Shown piece by piece: positions 35,819 through 46,054 of a stretch of DNA of 64,000 bases. Position 1 is the first letter of the stretch. Each line of letters opens with the position of its first letter. Location of the stretch: positions 964,837 to 1,028,836 of the forward strand of contig JAKVOO010000001.1 of the NCBI GenBank assembly GCA_022482735.1, written 5' to 3'. The notes below the pieces were generated by a model. That model was not told the origin of the DNA. It was given only the letters and a program-made list of their open reading frames with translations, and made no database searches. This DNA comes from Bacilli bacterium (GTDB lineage Bacteria > Bacillota_I > Bacilli_A > RFN20 > CAG-826). The position numbers were made by a program, and so were the translations under genes.

Positions 35819-38447
35819 TTACTCTGTACGCAAGGCGACAACTGGGTCTTTACGCGCCGCAGCCCGAGAAGGAATAATCCCACACGCCATTGTCAGCAAA
35901 ATATTTAAACCGACCAAAATAAGAGCATGGAGGGGATTTAGCGAAGCGATGGCTCCCAATCCGGCATCTGCATATAAACTGTTCAAAATAGCATTGATTG
36001 GGAAAGCAAAAAGGTAGGTTATACCAATACCGATTAGCCCAGCAAAAATGCCAATGATGAATGTTTCTGCTTCAAAAAGGCGCCCCACATCTTTCTTTCG
36101 TGCTCCCAAAGCACGAAGAACTCCGATTTCTTTGGTCCTTTCAATAACCGAAGTATACGTCAGTATTCCAATCATAACCGAAGAAACAACCAAGGAGATG
36201 GAAGAGAAGATAATTAGAACAATGCTAACGACATTAATCAATGTGCCAATGGTGGCCGTTACGCTAGAAATCAAATCCGTATAGTAAACATGATAGGGAG
36301 AATCACCCGTTTGACTGGCATCTAGCCATTCTTGATCCTTAACTAGGTTATAGCGGTCAATTGCGTCTTTAATCGCATCTTTTCCTTTTGAATCTTTAGG
36401 AAAAACCGCCACGCTATAATACGGGGAATAGGTCATATCTAAATAGGTTAAATCCGTAAGGCCTGTCGGTAAGAACTCCTCAAACCAATTGAGAAAATAA
36501 TGGTTGGTAAATGTCGCACCAAGCTCTGTTCCTTCATTAAGATAATTAGTAAACTTAATTTTGGTTGGAACACCATCCGCTTCCGCGATCGGACTATAGA
36601 AAGTAAAGAATTGATCCACCAAAGGAGTTAAAAATGTTTGAGCATTAATCCCTTCGGGAATGCTACTCACTATTGCCTGAAATTCCGCCTGTGTTTTATC
36701 AATTGTATAGTTATATGCTAAATCCTGAGCAATTTGACTAGAACTATTTTCCGCAAATATATAATCACTTAATGCACTGGTGTAGCCGATACCGTTATCC
36801 ATCAGGTTGCTATAAGGAGCATCTTCGCGAATCCGAAGAATACCGACGATGGACAAGTCCAATCCACTACTATCATCGTTATAAAGCGTTGCTAGTTGTG
36901 TGCTTGTTGGAGCCCCATACTGGGTTATTTCTTTATTCTGTCCGGTATAAGTGTCGCTTGCGCTCACCGAATCTTTCTTGGTGTAATATTCATCATTGGT
37001 AAAAACTTTATATTTCTTGCCAATTAAATCGGTAAAATCAATTTTTTCAAGGTCTTGTTCCTCGCTGATAATTCCTAATTTTACAAGTGTAGATTTGTTA
37101 ATTTGGTTATACTTATCGATAATTAAAACCACTTCATTTTTAGCGGTTGGATAGCGTGATTCGTTACCGATTGGCTCATAGTACTCCCGAACAAAGTTTT
37201 CATCCCCCAAAAGTTCATGGAAACTCCCAGCTGGGACCGCGGACAAATCTGAAAGACTCGTATTTCCCGCCGCAATAACATCCCCATCTGGATCTTCCGT
37301 TGTAAGATGAAAATCTACTTGGTAATTCTTAATCACACTAGAAGCGTAACCCGGATCCAAAATATCTGAATTGATATAGTTAATTAAGTCGGTTGTGATG
37401 ATGTTGCGCTTAATGGTAATCGCTGGTGATACTTGATTGGTATCATCTTTGACGATAACTTCTTCATCCGAAGGAAAAGGATTGGGCGTACTCCGATCAA
37501 AACTGGTATTGATAATCATCGCATTCGTGTATATTCCTAATGGATAGACGGAAAGAGTCCCCGATTCCACCCGATTAACATAGTTTTGAAATCCGTTACT
37601 TACTGAAAGAACTAAAGCGACGCCGATTATGCCAAACGAAGCCGCAACCGAAGTCATAATGGTTCTTCCCTTTTTGGTTCTGATGTTCTTCCATGAACTC
37701 TTCAGGGCACTATAAAAAGACATTGAAGTCCGCTTATTCTTTTCTTTACCGGTCGCAACTTCATTCTCTATCTCGGGTTTACTATCGTCGGTGATTACTC
37801 CATCCAACATCCGAATAATTCTGTTGCTATATTCTTTAGCTATTTTTTCATTATGCGTAACCATAATTACAAGGCGGGACTTGGATATTTCTCTTAAAAT
37901 GTCCATCACTAAACGACTGGTTTTAGTGTCTAAGGCTCCAGTCGGTTCATCGGCTAAGATAATATCGGGGTTATTTACCAAAGACCGAGCAATCGCCACT
38001 CTTTGCATTTGTCCACCTGACAACTGGTTGACCCGTTTATGAGATTCGCTTTCAAGGACCTACTTCTTTTAAAGCTTGGAGGGCTCTTTCATGGCGTTCA
38101 CTGGCACTTACTCCTGCTAATTGCATCGCCATTTCAACATTTTCCACGACATTTAAATGCGATATTAAATTGTAGGATTGAAAAACAAAACCGATCCGCC
38201 GGTTGCGGTAAGCATCCCAATCTTCATCATTGAAATCCTTAGTGGATTTTCCATCAATGACCAGATCGCCATCCGTGTAATGGTCAAGTCCGCCAATGAT
38301 ATTTAACATTGTGGTTTTGCCACAGCCAGAAGGACCAAGAATAGAAGCAAATTGCTGTTTGGGAAAGGACAAAGATACATCCTTTAAAACATGTAGTGGG
38401 CGCTTATCAACATAATAGTCTTTAACGATATTTTTTAACTGTAACAT
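35819..38447 (-). CDS. MacB-like ABC transporter (ATPase-permease), broken by one-base insertion
   Basis: The ATPase frame has Walker [17 protein letters not shown] and the Q-loop FVFQSYNLI; the second frame has [26 protein letters not shown] and VTHNEKIA, then a MacB/FtsX permease with a large outside domain and C-terminal [20 protein letters not shown]. The frames meet at plus 38056-38057 (GG); removing one base gives [19 protein letters not shown] and a protein of 875 residues. Sequencing error is the simplest explanation. Likely exports or senses a peptide/lipid; substrate unknown. Start has AGGAGG. A single-gene unit with its own terminator. Confidence 0.9.
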
Positions 38448-38584
38448 TCTATTTCCTCCTAGAAAAGAAACATATTGTTCGCTTAATTATAAGCGATTCA
38501 AAATAAAATACAAATAAATACAAAAAAATTATATTTATTGAAGTTTTCCGTCCCAATTAGAATTATATTAGAAAAGCTTTTAAT

Positions 38585-39046
38585 TTACATTTTTTTGCGT
38601 TTTTTTTGGAAATAACCACTAATGATAGCGCTACACTCATCCTCGAGCAGTCCCCCCGTCACCTCGGGGCGATGGTTAATTCCCGAAACTTCATATAGAT
38701 GAGTGGAAGAGACTAGGGCGCCGCCCTTCGGCTCTTTTGCTCCAAAATAAACATGACGAATTCGCGACCAAAGGATGGCGCCCGCGCACATAGCACATGG
38801 CTCAATAGTCACATATATATCAGCATTTTCAAGACGCCAGGAATGAACTTTTTTATTTGCCTTTCGTAGGGCAATAATTTCTGCGTGTGCGCTCACATCC
38901 TGGCTTTTCTCTCTTAAATTATGTCCACGAGCAATTATTTTATTATCAAGAACGACCACCGCTCCAACCGGTACTTCATCCATAAGTTCGGCTTTTGCGG
39001 CTTCTTTTAGGGCTGCGCGCATAAAAAACTCTGGTGTTCTCGTCAT
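38585..39046 (-). CDS. tadA: tRNA adenosine(34) deaminase TadA
   Basis: About 153 residues. The zinc/catalytic motifs VSAHAEIIAL (HAE) and IEPCAMCAGAILWSRI (PCxxC) are canonical; the VPVGAVVV stretch is also typical. It makes inosine at position 34 of tRNA-Arg. Start at ATG 39046 with AAAGGAGC is chosen over the upstream in-frame 39085, which lies in the SRP RNA. It lies directly downstream of the SRP RNA gene, as often seen in Bacillota. Confidence 0.95.
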   Translation of the reverse strand: MTRTPEFFMRAALKEAAKAELMDEVPVGAVVVLDNKIIARGHNLREKSQDVSAHAEIIALRKANKKVHSWRLENADIYVTIEPCAMCAGAILWSRIRHVYFGAKEPKGGALVSSTHLYEVSGINHRPEVTGGLLEDECSAIISGYFQKKRKKM

Positions 39047-39065
39047 ATATTGCTCCTTTGTTTGA

Positions 39066-39153
39066 AAAATAAAACCACCGCACATGAAACCCGATCTTAA
39101 GGCTGCTACGTTCCCGTCCTGACCTGGTTCGAAAGTTTTCCATCGCGATGGCG
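39066..39153 (-). ncRNA. ffs: Signal recognition particle RNA (small bacterial type)
   Basis: On the minus strand the conserved loop GGTCAGGACGGGAACG followed by TAGCAGCC matches the SRP RNA domain IV (GGUCAGG...GGAA...AGCAGCC). The outer helix is closed by CCATCGC (plus 39145-39151) with GCGGTGG (plus 39075-39081), followed by a T-run. It is the short type without an Alu domain. It sits just before tadA. Confidence 0.92.
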
Positions 39154-39228
39154 AAGTAATTATAACAATGTTTAGTAATTTAGTCTATGTAGATAAGTAA
39201 TTGTCTAATTTATCAATTCATTAATATT

Positions 39229-39459
39229 CTATAACCCCAATGTTCTTGCCGCTTCAATTAGTGCAACTATAACTACCACATTCCAAGTTAAGGCGATAAT
39301 CCCACAAACTAAGCCCGTGATTGCCATCCCGAGTTTAATTCTTTTTTTTATACATACTGCGCCAAATATTGTCGCTAATAGTCCCATTATGCCGCCAAAA
39401 TATGGAACCCATCCAAACGCAACTGCTAATATACCTAAAACCAATGCCGCTATTGCCAT
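39229..39459 (-). CDS. Small DUF4190-like membrane protein
   Basis: 76 residues with two hydrophobic stretches (MAIAALVLGILAVAFGWVPY and GMAITGLVCGIIALTWNVVV) and a central polar loop KKRIKLG. The length and pattern fit DUF4190 proteins, small membrane proteins of unknown role. AAGGAGAG precedes the ATG. It stands alone between the SRP RNA and the serS terminator. Confidence 0.75.
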   Translation of the reverse strand: MAIAALVLGILAVAFGWVPYFGGIMGLLATIFGAVCIKKRIKLGMAITGLVCGIIALTWNVVVIVALIEAARTLGL

Positions 39460-39652
39460 CTTTCTCTCCTTTCTTATATGATTTATTCTTCACATAGACA
39501 ACCATACAAAAAAAAAAAAAAAAACAACTTCTATGTAATAAAAAGGCTAATTTTATGTAATAGAATTGATAAAAAAATAGCCATGCAAATATTGCTTTTT
39601 TAGCTAAATTTATCGTGTAATTTAATGGCTTATAAAACTATTTTTTATTACT
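39460..39652. other. Intergenic stretch with 17-base poly-A
   Basis: A run of 17 A lies at 39508-39524. Near it ACTTCTATGTAATA and TTTTATGTAATAGA share TATGTAATA. No gene is visible. The long homopolymer is a likely spot for length error in the assembly. Confidence 0.5.
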
Positions 39653-39690
39653 AAAAAAGGAAGATGCATCAACTCCATCTTCCTTTGTAT
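39653..39690 (-). terminator. Intrinsic terminator after serS
   Basis: On the minus strand AAAGGAAGATG-loop-CATCTTCCTTT plus T-run is seen directly after the serS stop. Confidence 0.9.
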
Positions 39691-39694
39691 TTAA

Positions 39695-40980
39695 TTACTT
39701 GTGATCTTTCGATTTGATTATGGAAATACCACCCATAAAAGGCCGAAGCACTTCTGGAACAATCACACTTCCATCTTCTGTTTGAAATTGCTCAACAATT
39801 GCCGGGATTAGTCGACTAGTAGCTAAGCCACTGGCATTGAGCGTATGACAATACTTTGTTTTGCCACTCTTTTGATCCCGATATCGAATCATGCCTCTGC
39901 GGGCTTGATAGTCACGACCATTAGAGGCACTACTAACTTCCTTATAAATACCCATGGAAGGAATCCAAACTTCAACATCATAGGTCCGAGCCATCGAGTG
40001 CGAGCAATCGCCGGCAGCTAATTTACTAATTTGAAAGTGCAGGCCTAACTTATTAACGAGACTAGTAGCTTTATTGACTAACTCCTCAAATGCGACGTCA
40101 CTACCCTCTTCGGTTGTGTACTGAACCATCTCAACTTTATTAAACTGATAGCCTCTAATCATCCCCCGCTCCTCTGTGCGATAACTGCCTGCCTCCAAAC
40201 GATAGCAGGGGGTGTAAGCAAAATATTTTTTGGGTAATTCATTCTCCGAAAGAATTTCATTGCGGTGCAGATTAACCAGGGCCGTTTCAGCAGTTGGAAG
40301 CATAAACCGATGGGGCTCTATTCCATCAAGCCAAAACACCTCGTTAGAAAACTTGGGGAACTGTCCTGCCGTATATCCCGATTCATAGTTTAATAGGTGG
40401 GGCGGCAAAATCATCGTATAGCCATCCTTTAAATGTTCACTGACGAAAAAATTCAAGAGTGCCCATTCCAGTTGGGCCCCTATCCCCGTATAGACCCATG
40501 TGCCAGAACCGCTTATTTTCGCTCCTCGTTTATAATCGATAAGTCCAAGCGACTCACATAATTCAACATGGTCTTTCATTTTGAAACCAAACTCCGGTTT
40601 AGTGCCGAAAGTTTTAATAACCCGATTATTTTCTTTTCCCCAGGAAGGAGATCTTCGTCTGGCGTATTGGGGAGAACTTCGATAAACTTTTGAATTCGCT
40701 CCTCAATGTCCTTTAAAGAGTTTTCTTTATCTTCGTTAGCTTTTTTAAGCGCCTTAACCTTTTCAAAAATAGCGTTTATATCGCCTCCGGCTTTTTTTAC
40801 TTGAGGAATCGAAGCAGAAAGCTTGTTTTGTTCAGCTTTATTAGCCTCTACTTCCAAAAGAAGTTCTTTCCGTTTTTTGTCATCGTTAAGGAGTGGCGTA
40901 AAATCAACTTCCCATCCTTTACGTGCCAAAAGTTCTTTAATATGGTCTCCGTTTTCACGAATTAAATTGATATCTAACAT
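39695..40980 (-). CDS. serS: Seryl-tRNA synthetase, broken by one-base deletion
   Basis: It charges tRNA-Ser. The first frame has the coiled-coil arm (LLARKGWEVDFTPLLNDDKK to IQKFIEVLPNTPDEDLLPG). The second has TPCYRLEAGSYRTEERGMIR (motif 2) and LNASGLATSRLIPAIVEQFQ (motif 3). The break is in the G4/A4 stretch at plus 40632-40642; adding one base restores PG(E/G)KENNRVIK and a 428-residue protein. The T-box leader in front shows a normally regulated, functional gene, supporting an assembly error. Start at ATG 40980 follows GAAAGGAAA. Confidence 0.93.
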
Positions 40981-40998
40981 ATGTTTTTTCCTTTCAAT

Positions 40999-41225
40999 AA
41001 AAAAACGTCCATAAAGGACGTATTTAACGTGGTACCACCTAAATTATCAATGAATATATTCACCGATATCTCATATTGCTAATAACGCTAGCCGCGGAGA
41101 GATTAATCTCGTTCTCGCAGGTGGAATTCATCCCTTCTCAACTGACGCTTACACTATCCGTCATTCGCTTTAATTGATTCAAAGATTACTAAGCCTGTTC
41201 ATCAAACATCCATATTTTATCTTAG
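40999..41225 (-). promoter_or_regulatory. T-box leader of serS
   Basis: On the minus strand the invariant T-box AGGTGGTACCACG lies at plus 41028-41040, followed by a terminator hairpin ACGTCC-loop-GGACGT with seven T (about 40999-41020). Upstream, AGCGAATGACGG and several paired stretches form stem I. The specifier codon was not identified with certainty; serine follows from the gene. Uncharged tRNA-Ser should block the terminator and turn on serS. Confidence 0.9.
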
Positions 41226-41339
41226 TCCAAACTTTTTTTCAATTAAAGACGGCATTATTGTTTTTATAAGAACTACAAAAAGCAAATTACAAACGATTGG
41301 TATGAATAATATTATTTATATATGTTAGAGAAAGTAATC

Positions 41340-41345
41340 TATAAT
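41340..41345 (+). promoter_or_regulatory. -10 element just before the 41354 gene
   Basis: TATAAT ends eight bases before the ATG at 41354. No Shine-Dalgarno of usual strength is present, so the transcript may be leaderless. Confidence 0.4.
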
Positions 41346-41353
41346 ACTTGTGT

Positions 41354-41719
41354 ATGAAAAATGCTATTGATGTTACGTTATTTTATATTGCTGTTATTTT
41401 AATCGTTGCCTTTGCAATTATTATTTTTGATCGCGAATTAAAGAAACATCGCCGCAAGGTCAAAATGATTAAAAACTATCGTTTAAGTAAAATGCTGGTT
41501 TATTATCGTCAACCAACTAATGAAATTACACTACCGGCTTTAATAGTAAACTTTTTTTATTATGGTTATGCTCTCTATTCGTTGGTCACTATTATTCTAT
41601 ATTGGGTCAATAATGACTCTATTTATTACAATCATCTTGCCGTTTATTCGACGTTGGCACTTTTGTCTTTCTTACCATTACTCCTTGTCATTAATTGGTG
41701 TCTTCCAAAAGAAAAGTAG
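41354..41719 (+). CDS. Small membrane protein of unknown function
   Basis: About 121 residues with three hydrophobic segments: 8-25 (FYIAVILIVAFAIIIF), 60-85 and 95-115 (LALLSFLPLLLVINWCL). The segment after helix 1 is strongly basic (DRELKKHRRKVKMIKNYR), suggesting a cytoplasmic loop. No family recognised. The frame could also begin at TTG 41348. It stands alone and converges on the phosphodiesterase gene, with four bases between the stops. Confidence 0.65.
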   Translation: MKNAIDVTLFYIAVILIVAFAIIIFDRELKKHRRKVKMIKNYRLSKMLVYYRQPTNEITLPALIVNFFYYGYALYSLVTIILYWVNNDSIYYNHLAVYSTLALLSFLPLLLVINWCLPKEK

Positions 41720-41722
41720 TAA

Positions 41723-42835
41723 TTACTTATTGACTAAGGTTAAATTTATATCCATTTCTTCACTTAATAAGCCCGCATGATGAGCTTTCATAAAAGGCTT
41801 TTCCTTTAATGAACTATAATAGAAACCATATTTATCCGTCGCAAGCGCAACATACTCCCCTAAAAAATCTTGAATATCCTTTTTCATCGGCTTCGGCCCA
41901 AAAATATTTTCCTGAAGAACTTCACTTTTGCTTTTTAAAAGAAAATATTGACCATAATATTTTTTAAATAAACGCACAAACTCTTCTTCGTGATGATCTT
42001 TAACAAAGAAAGTGGCTGTTCGTGATTCTAGCGCAAACGGACGCTTTAAAGTAGAAAAAAAGTCTTCATGTTCTTGAATATCAAAGAAGTGAACATCGGT
42101 CAGTCCATGATCGGCCATTAATACAAAAAGTGTGTCTTTATTGTGCCTGGTTAAGTTTCGAAGAAAAAAATCAATTCTTCGAATAACTCTTTTTGTCTTT
42201 TTTCCCGAAACCCCATCCATATGAATTGTATGATCGGGTTCTATCCAATAAGCATAAACCAAAGATTGCTCTTTGTTTTTAATTGCTCGACTAATCTTTC
42301 GAGTGAAAGAAAAGATGTTTTTAGCTCCATTGGGTCGAAAAGATGGCCAAATTTCCTCAACGTCAACCTCTGGGCAATTCGCTTTAACAATCGAAAAAAC
42401 ATTTTGGTACCCATAGCGTTTGCTCATAATGTTTTCACCTAAAATTTGTCTATTCTCCCATGGATCATAGTTTTGAAAGACATTCAAAGCCCGATTGTCT
42501 TCCGCAAAATATTGTGTCCAGCCTAACCACCCCGTTTCTGACGGAAAGCGACCAGATAAAAAAGCGTTTGTTGCCGCAACCGTCGTTGGTGGATAAACCG
42601 AAGTAATTCCGATAATATCATTATGAGTAAAAATAGACTTTCGCTTATTAACATTAAGATCAATTATCGATTTTCCTAATCCGTCCAAAAGAATAAAAAC
42701 CACTTTTTTATGTTGGGCAAGGATGGTATCCAAATCTATAAGTGAGTCGTTAAATTGCGGTTGATTGAATCTTTTTAAGATTGAATTAGAAACCGCAACC
42801 AAAGAACGCTTAGGATCTAGCCACTGGATAGACAT
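41723..42835 (-). CDS. Alkaline-phosphatase-superfamily phosphodiesterase/phosphatase
   Basis: 370 residues. Metal site FILLDGLGKSII at about residue 50, nucleophile Thr in PPTTVAATNAFLSGRFP near 83, and VLMADHGLTDVHFF near 240 fit the nucleotide pyrophosphatase/phosphodiesterase branch of the superfamily. No signal peptide is visible, so it is probably cytoplasmic. It overlaps the FGGY kinase gene by 26 bases. The substrate is unknown; a phosphate ester of a sugar or lipid head group fits the neighbours. Confidence 0.85.
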   Translation of the reverse strand: MSIQWLDPKRSLVAVSNSILKRFNQPQFNDSLIDLDTILAQHKKVVFILLDGLGKSIIDLNVNKRKSIFTHNDIIGITSVYPPTTVAATNAFLSGRFPSETGWLGWTQYFAEDNRALNVFQNYDPWENRQILGENIMSKRYGYQNVFSIVKANCPEVDVEEIWPSFRPNGAKNIFSFTRKISRAIKNKEQSLVYAYWIEPDHTIHMDGVSGKKTKRVIRRIDFFLRNLTRHNKDTLFVLMADHGLTDVHFFDIQEHEDFFSTLKRPFALESRTATFFVKDHHEEEFVRLFKKYYGQYFLLKSKSEVLQENIFGPKPMKKDIQDFLGEYVALATDKYGFYYSSLKEKPFMKAHHAGLLSEEMDINLTLVNK

Positions 42836-44381
42836 TGCTATACTCCCTTAATCTCTTATATAAATCACCAAGTCGCGGATAAACTTTGCGATAGACTTTG
42901 TTATATAGATACTCATATTGTTCATGATTCTTCATATTTGGCTCAAAGCGATCAGTCGGGTGAACCATCGACTTTATTGCTTCCTCATAACTATTGAAAT
43001 CACCGTGCGCAATAAAAGCCGCCATAGCTGTTCCCAATGATGCCGTTTCATAAGTTTGGATTCTTGAGACTGGAATGCCAAAAATATCTGCGGTAATTTG
43101 ACATATGGCATCGCTTTGTGAGCCGCCGCCGGAAACGCGAATTTCTTTAACCTTATGATGTTGCCGTTTTTCAATTCCTTCAAGTCCGTCGCGTAAAGCA
43201 AAGGCAATGCCCTCGACAATCGCCCGATACATATGCACCCGCGTATGGACATCGCTAAAACCAATAATGGCTCCTCGCGCTTCTGGTCTTCTTAATCCTG
43301 GGCCCCAATAAGGTTGAAGAATCAATCCTTCGCTGCCGGGAGGAATAGCTAACATCTTGCGATTTAACACTTCTTCTACTGCTAGATGCTCGATTTCCGC
43401 TTCCGCGGTTTCCGCCCCCGCAAACTCTTTCATATACCAGCCGATCATCCAATATCCGCGATATATTTGAACTTCCATTTGATAGAATCCCGGAATTGGC
43501 GCTGGGTAATCTGGTAGAAATGGCTCCGGCTCAATATATTTAGGATTATTTACTTCAATGGTTGAGGCTGTTCCATAAGAGATGGAGGCCATATCTTTCA
43601 TTGTGCAACCAGTGCCGATGGTTTCCGCTCCTTTATCGGTTCCTGTAGCATAAAATTCAAGTCCTGCGGGAATGCCGGTGTCTTTGCTTACTTCCGGGCT
43701 AATCTTGCCTATTAATGAGCCAATAGGAACCAACTCGGGTAGCAAACGATGAGGAATACGAAAAATTTGCCCTTTTAATGCATTGTCCTGATAAAATTTC
43801 CGCTTTTTAAAATGTATCGGATAATGTCCAGTATAGTTAGCCGGGCTATCTACTAATCTTCCCGACAACTTATAAGTTAGGTAGGTAGATAGGGCTACAT
43901 AGTGATGTATACGGGCCCAATTCTCCGGTTCATTCTCCTGTAGCCATATGGCTGGCGTCCTCTTCATGTTCAGACGAATTGTTTCTTTCATGCCAACTAG
44001 CCAAAATAAAAACCGCCGCGGCCATGAGAGTTTCTTCTTCAACTCAGCTTGACGTTGATCAAGCCAAAGAATTGAAGGGCGCACTACTTCACACTTCTCA
44101 TCGAGAAAAACCGGCGTATCCCGAAAGGCGGTTATCGAAAACGTTACCACCCGCTTAAGCAATTCGGGTTGATTTTCACTCAAAGCAAGAGTGGCTTTCT
44201 TCATATGTTCCCAATAGAAAGTTGGGTCCTGTTCAGCATATCCAGGAGCCGATGAAAAATATGGTTGTCCATAAGGGGATTTCTCCATAGCTAGAGTCTT
44301 TCCCGCTTGATCAAAAATAACTGCTCGGACACTCTGCGTTCCAAAGTCAATAACTAAGGCTAAAGGATTATTTTTTTCCAT
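42810..44381 (-). CDS. FGGY-family carbohydrate kinase, substrate unknown
   Basis: 523 residues, slightly longer than glycerol kinase. The N-terminal phosphate loop VIDFGTQSVRAVIFD, GYAEQDPTFYWEHM, and ATP site (ISYGTASTIEV, IRVSGGGSQSDAICQI) are canonical for FGGY kinases. The sugar-binding central region (FQMEVQIYRGYWMIGWYMKE) is unlike glycerol or xylulose kinases I can recall. It sits between a PlsC-like acyltransferase (57 bases upstream) and a phosphodiesterase that it overlaps. This suggests a polyol or sugar phosphate used in lipid head-group metabolism. Confidence 0.85.
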   Translation of the reverse strand: MEKNNPLALVIDFGTQSVRAVIFDQAGKTLAMEKSPYGQPYFSSAPGYAEQDPTFYWEHMKKATLALSENQPELLKRVVTFSITAFRDTPVFLDEKCEVVRPSILWLDQRQAELKKKLSWPRRFLFWLVGMKETIRLNMKRTPAIWLQENEPENWARIHHYVALSTYLTYKLSGRLVDSPANYTGHYPIHFKKRKFYQDNALKGQIFRIPHRLLPELVPIGSLIGKISPEVSKDTGIPAGLEFYATGTDKGAETIGTGCTMKDMASISYGTASTIEVNNPKYIEPEPFLPDYPAPIPGFYQMEVQIYRGYWMIGWYMKEFAGAETAEAEIEHLAVEEVLNRKMLAIPPGSEGLILQPYWGPGLRRPEARGAIIGFSDVHTRVHMYRAIVEGIAFALRDGLEGIEKRQHHKVKEIRVSGGGSQSDAICQITADIFGIPVSRIQTYETASLGTAMAAFIAHGDFNSYEEAIKSMVHPTDRFEPNMKNHEQYEYLYNKVYRKVYPRLGDLYKRLREYSNVYPVARS

Positions 44382-44438
44382 AACAAAACTACCTCGGCTT
44401 TATTTTAGCATTGTTTGCTCCTTTTAGCGGATAATCTA

Positions 44439-45728
44439 TTATTTTTCGTCCGTTTTTTCTTGCACCTGATATATTTTATGCAACTCTTCAACCGCAAAAT
44501 GAATTTTGGTTACGATATCTGGCGTAACCTGGGGAAAAAGATAGTAAGTATCATCATTATCGGATATGCTGACAAAATTTCCTTTATTGGCATAGTTATA
44601 TTCAATATGAACTGAATAGTTGTCCGCGACTCGCCGTCTAAATACAAAAGGCTCTCCACGAAAATTCCCCGAGAGCACAAATCCATCCTCGCCATGCGTT
44701 AGCCTGCCTTCGCCAAAGCGATAAAAGCCATTAGCACTGGGTAAACTATCAATGACAACCGGAATATCAATATAGTATTTTCCTTTAATTATCTCTTGAC
44801 GAACCATCTCTCGTTCCCACTCATACCAATCAGGTATGTGTGTGAAAGTATTTGCCCCATCGACGGCAAGAAGTTCGCCATATTCACTCATAATATATTC
44901 TTTGTGGCAATGGTTACACCATAGCCGATCATGATCGCTTTCCATCATAAATTCTGCCCCACAGGTTGGACATCTATAAAGCACATGCTCGAGTCCTTCC
45001 GCCCGATGAGGATCAGTGATAGAAATCTTATTTGCTTTTTGATAAGCAAAATCGTCATAGAAAAAGGCTTCCTTAAGTTTGGCATTAATCTCATCAACAC
45101 TCATTTTTTCAATTTGCTCTAACGAGAAAAGTCCCGTCATGGTAGCTTCTGTTTTTAGTTTGCGTTTATGACTTTGATTCCAAAGTGGTTGGCGAAGATG
45201 GTTGCCATTTGTTATTAATGTTACAACTGGCATTTTGAGCATTTTAATCATCTTTCCTAACGATTCTGGAAGTATCGCCGTGGTTCCAACTAAGGAGTAA
45301 CGAGCTTCCGGATAAATTGTGCAGTTAACACCTAACTTTTTTAATGAATAAGCAATATGACGAACAAGAACAATATCATTAACGAACTTTCGTTTGCCAA
45401 AGCATCCAACCTTGCGCATTAGTTTTTCCAAACCAATGAAGCCATCGATGGCAACAACATAGGTTGATGGATGAGGAAAAATTGCTTTAGTCAACACTTT
45501 AAAATCAAAGAAGCTATTGTGATTGCCTAGTATTAAATAAGGCGATTTAAACTGTTCCATATTCACTTTATGAATTTTTCTAACAATATGGATAGCTTCC
45601 GGCAAAGCTAATAACCATTCAACCGGTAAAAGATACCATGGGCAACGGCGGGGATGGCTCATCAAATCAAAGTGAGGAACCACCTTTACTTGCGATGGTG
45701 TCGCATAAACAATATCCGTTTTTTTCAT
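44439..45728 (-). CDS. PlsC-like 1-acyl-glycerol-phosphate acyltransferase with zinc ribbon
   Basis: 429 residues. The acyltransferase site GNHNSFFDFKVL (Hx4D) is near residue 70 and a second block IYPEARYSLVG near 140. A zinc-ribbon-like insert, CPTCGAEF...LWCNHCHKEY, lies at about 235-265 and is absent from PlsC proper. The C-terminal 150 residues are beta-rich (GFVLSGNFRGEPFVFRR). The long C-terminal extension distinguishes it from a plain LPA acyltransferase. It is the first gene of a three-gene leftward module with the FGGY kinase and phosphodiesterase. Confidence 0.8.
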   Translation of the reverse strand: MKKTDIVYATPSQVKVVPHFDLMSHPRRCPWYLLPVEWLLALPEAIHIVRKIHKVNMEQFKSPYLILGNHNSFFDFKVLTKAIFPHPSTYVVAIDGFIGLEKLMRKVGCFGKRKFVNDIVLVRHIAYSLKKLGVNCTIYPEARYSLVGTTAILPESLGKMIKMLKMPVVTLITNGNHLRQPLWNQSHKRKLKTEATMTGLFSLEQIEKMSVDEINAKLKEAFFYDDFAYQKANKISITDPHRAEGLEHVLYRCPTCGAEFMMESDHDRLWCNHCHKEYIMSEYGELLAVDGANTFTHIPDWYEWEREMVRQEIIKGKYYIDIPVVIDSLPSANGFYRFGEGRLTHGEDGFVLSGNFRGEPFVFRRRVADNYSVHIEYNYANKGNFVSISDNDDTYYLFPQVTPDIVTKIHFAVEELHKIYQVQEKTDEK

Positions 45729-46054
45729 AAATTTAATTTTGTATTTCTTTCGCTAATATATTACTCTATTTTGACACATAGACAATAGTGTATAAATTGT
45801 TTATTTTCAAAAGTTTTATTTGATATTAAAAAAGCATCAACAATTTCACAAAAAGAGCAATCTTTATCATAAATAAGTAAAAACTAATCTAATTATTTGA
45901 TTATTTACGCTTGCCTTTCTCCTACAGGGGCAAAACGGTATCTTTTTGTCGTTATTAAGCCTTTTTTCTACCAAAAAATATAATATCTATGATATTATTA
46001 TAGTCGCGAGTGTGTAAAACCATTCACACACGAAATATTTCAGGAGGAATAAAA
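45729..46054. promoter_or_regulatory. Divergent promoter region between acyltransferase gene and ppdK
   Basis: 326 bases without a gene. On the minus strand TTGTCT (plus 45780-45785) and TAATAT (plus 45758-45763) are 16 bases apart, a plausible promoter for the acyltransferase module. On the plus strand AT-rich TATGATATTATTATAG lies at about 45988-46002, before ppdK. Between ATG and this lies GTGTGT...ACACAC at 46012-46029, a weak hairpin in the ppdK leader. Confidence 0.55.
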
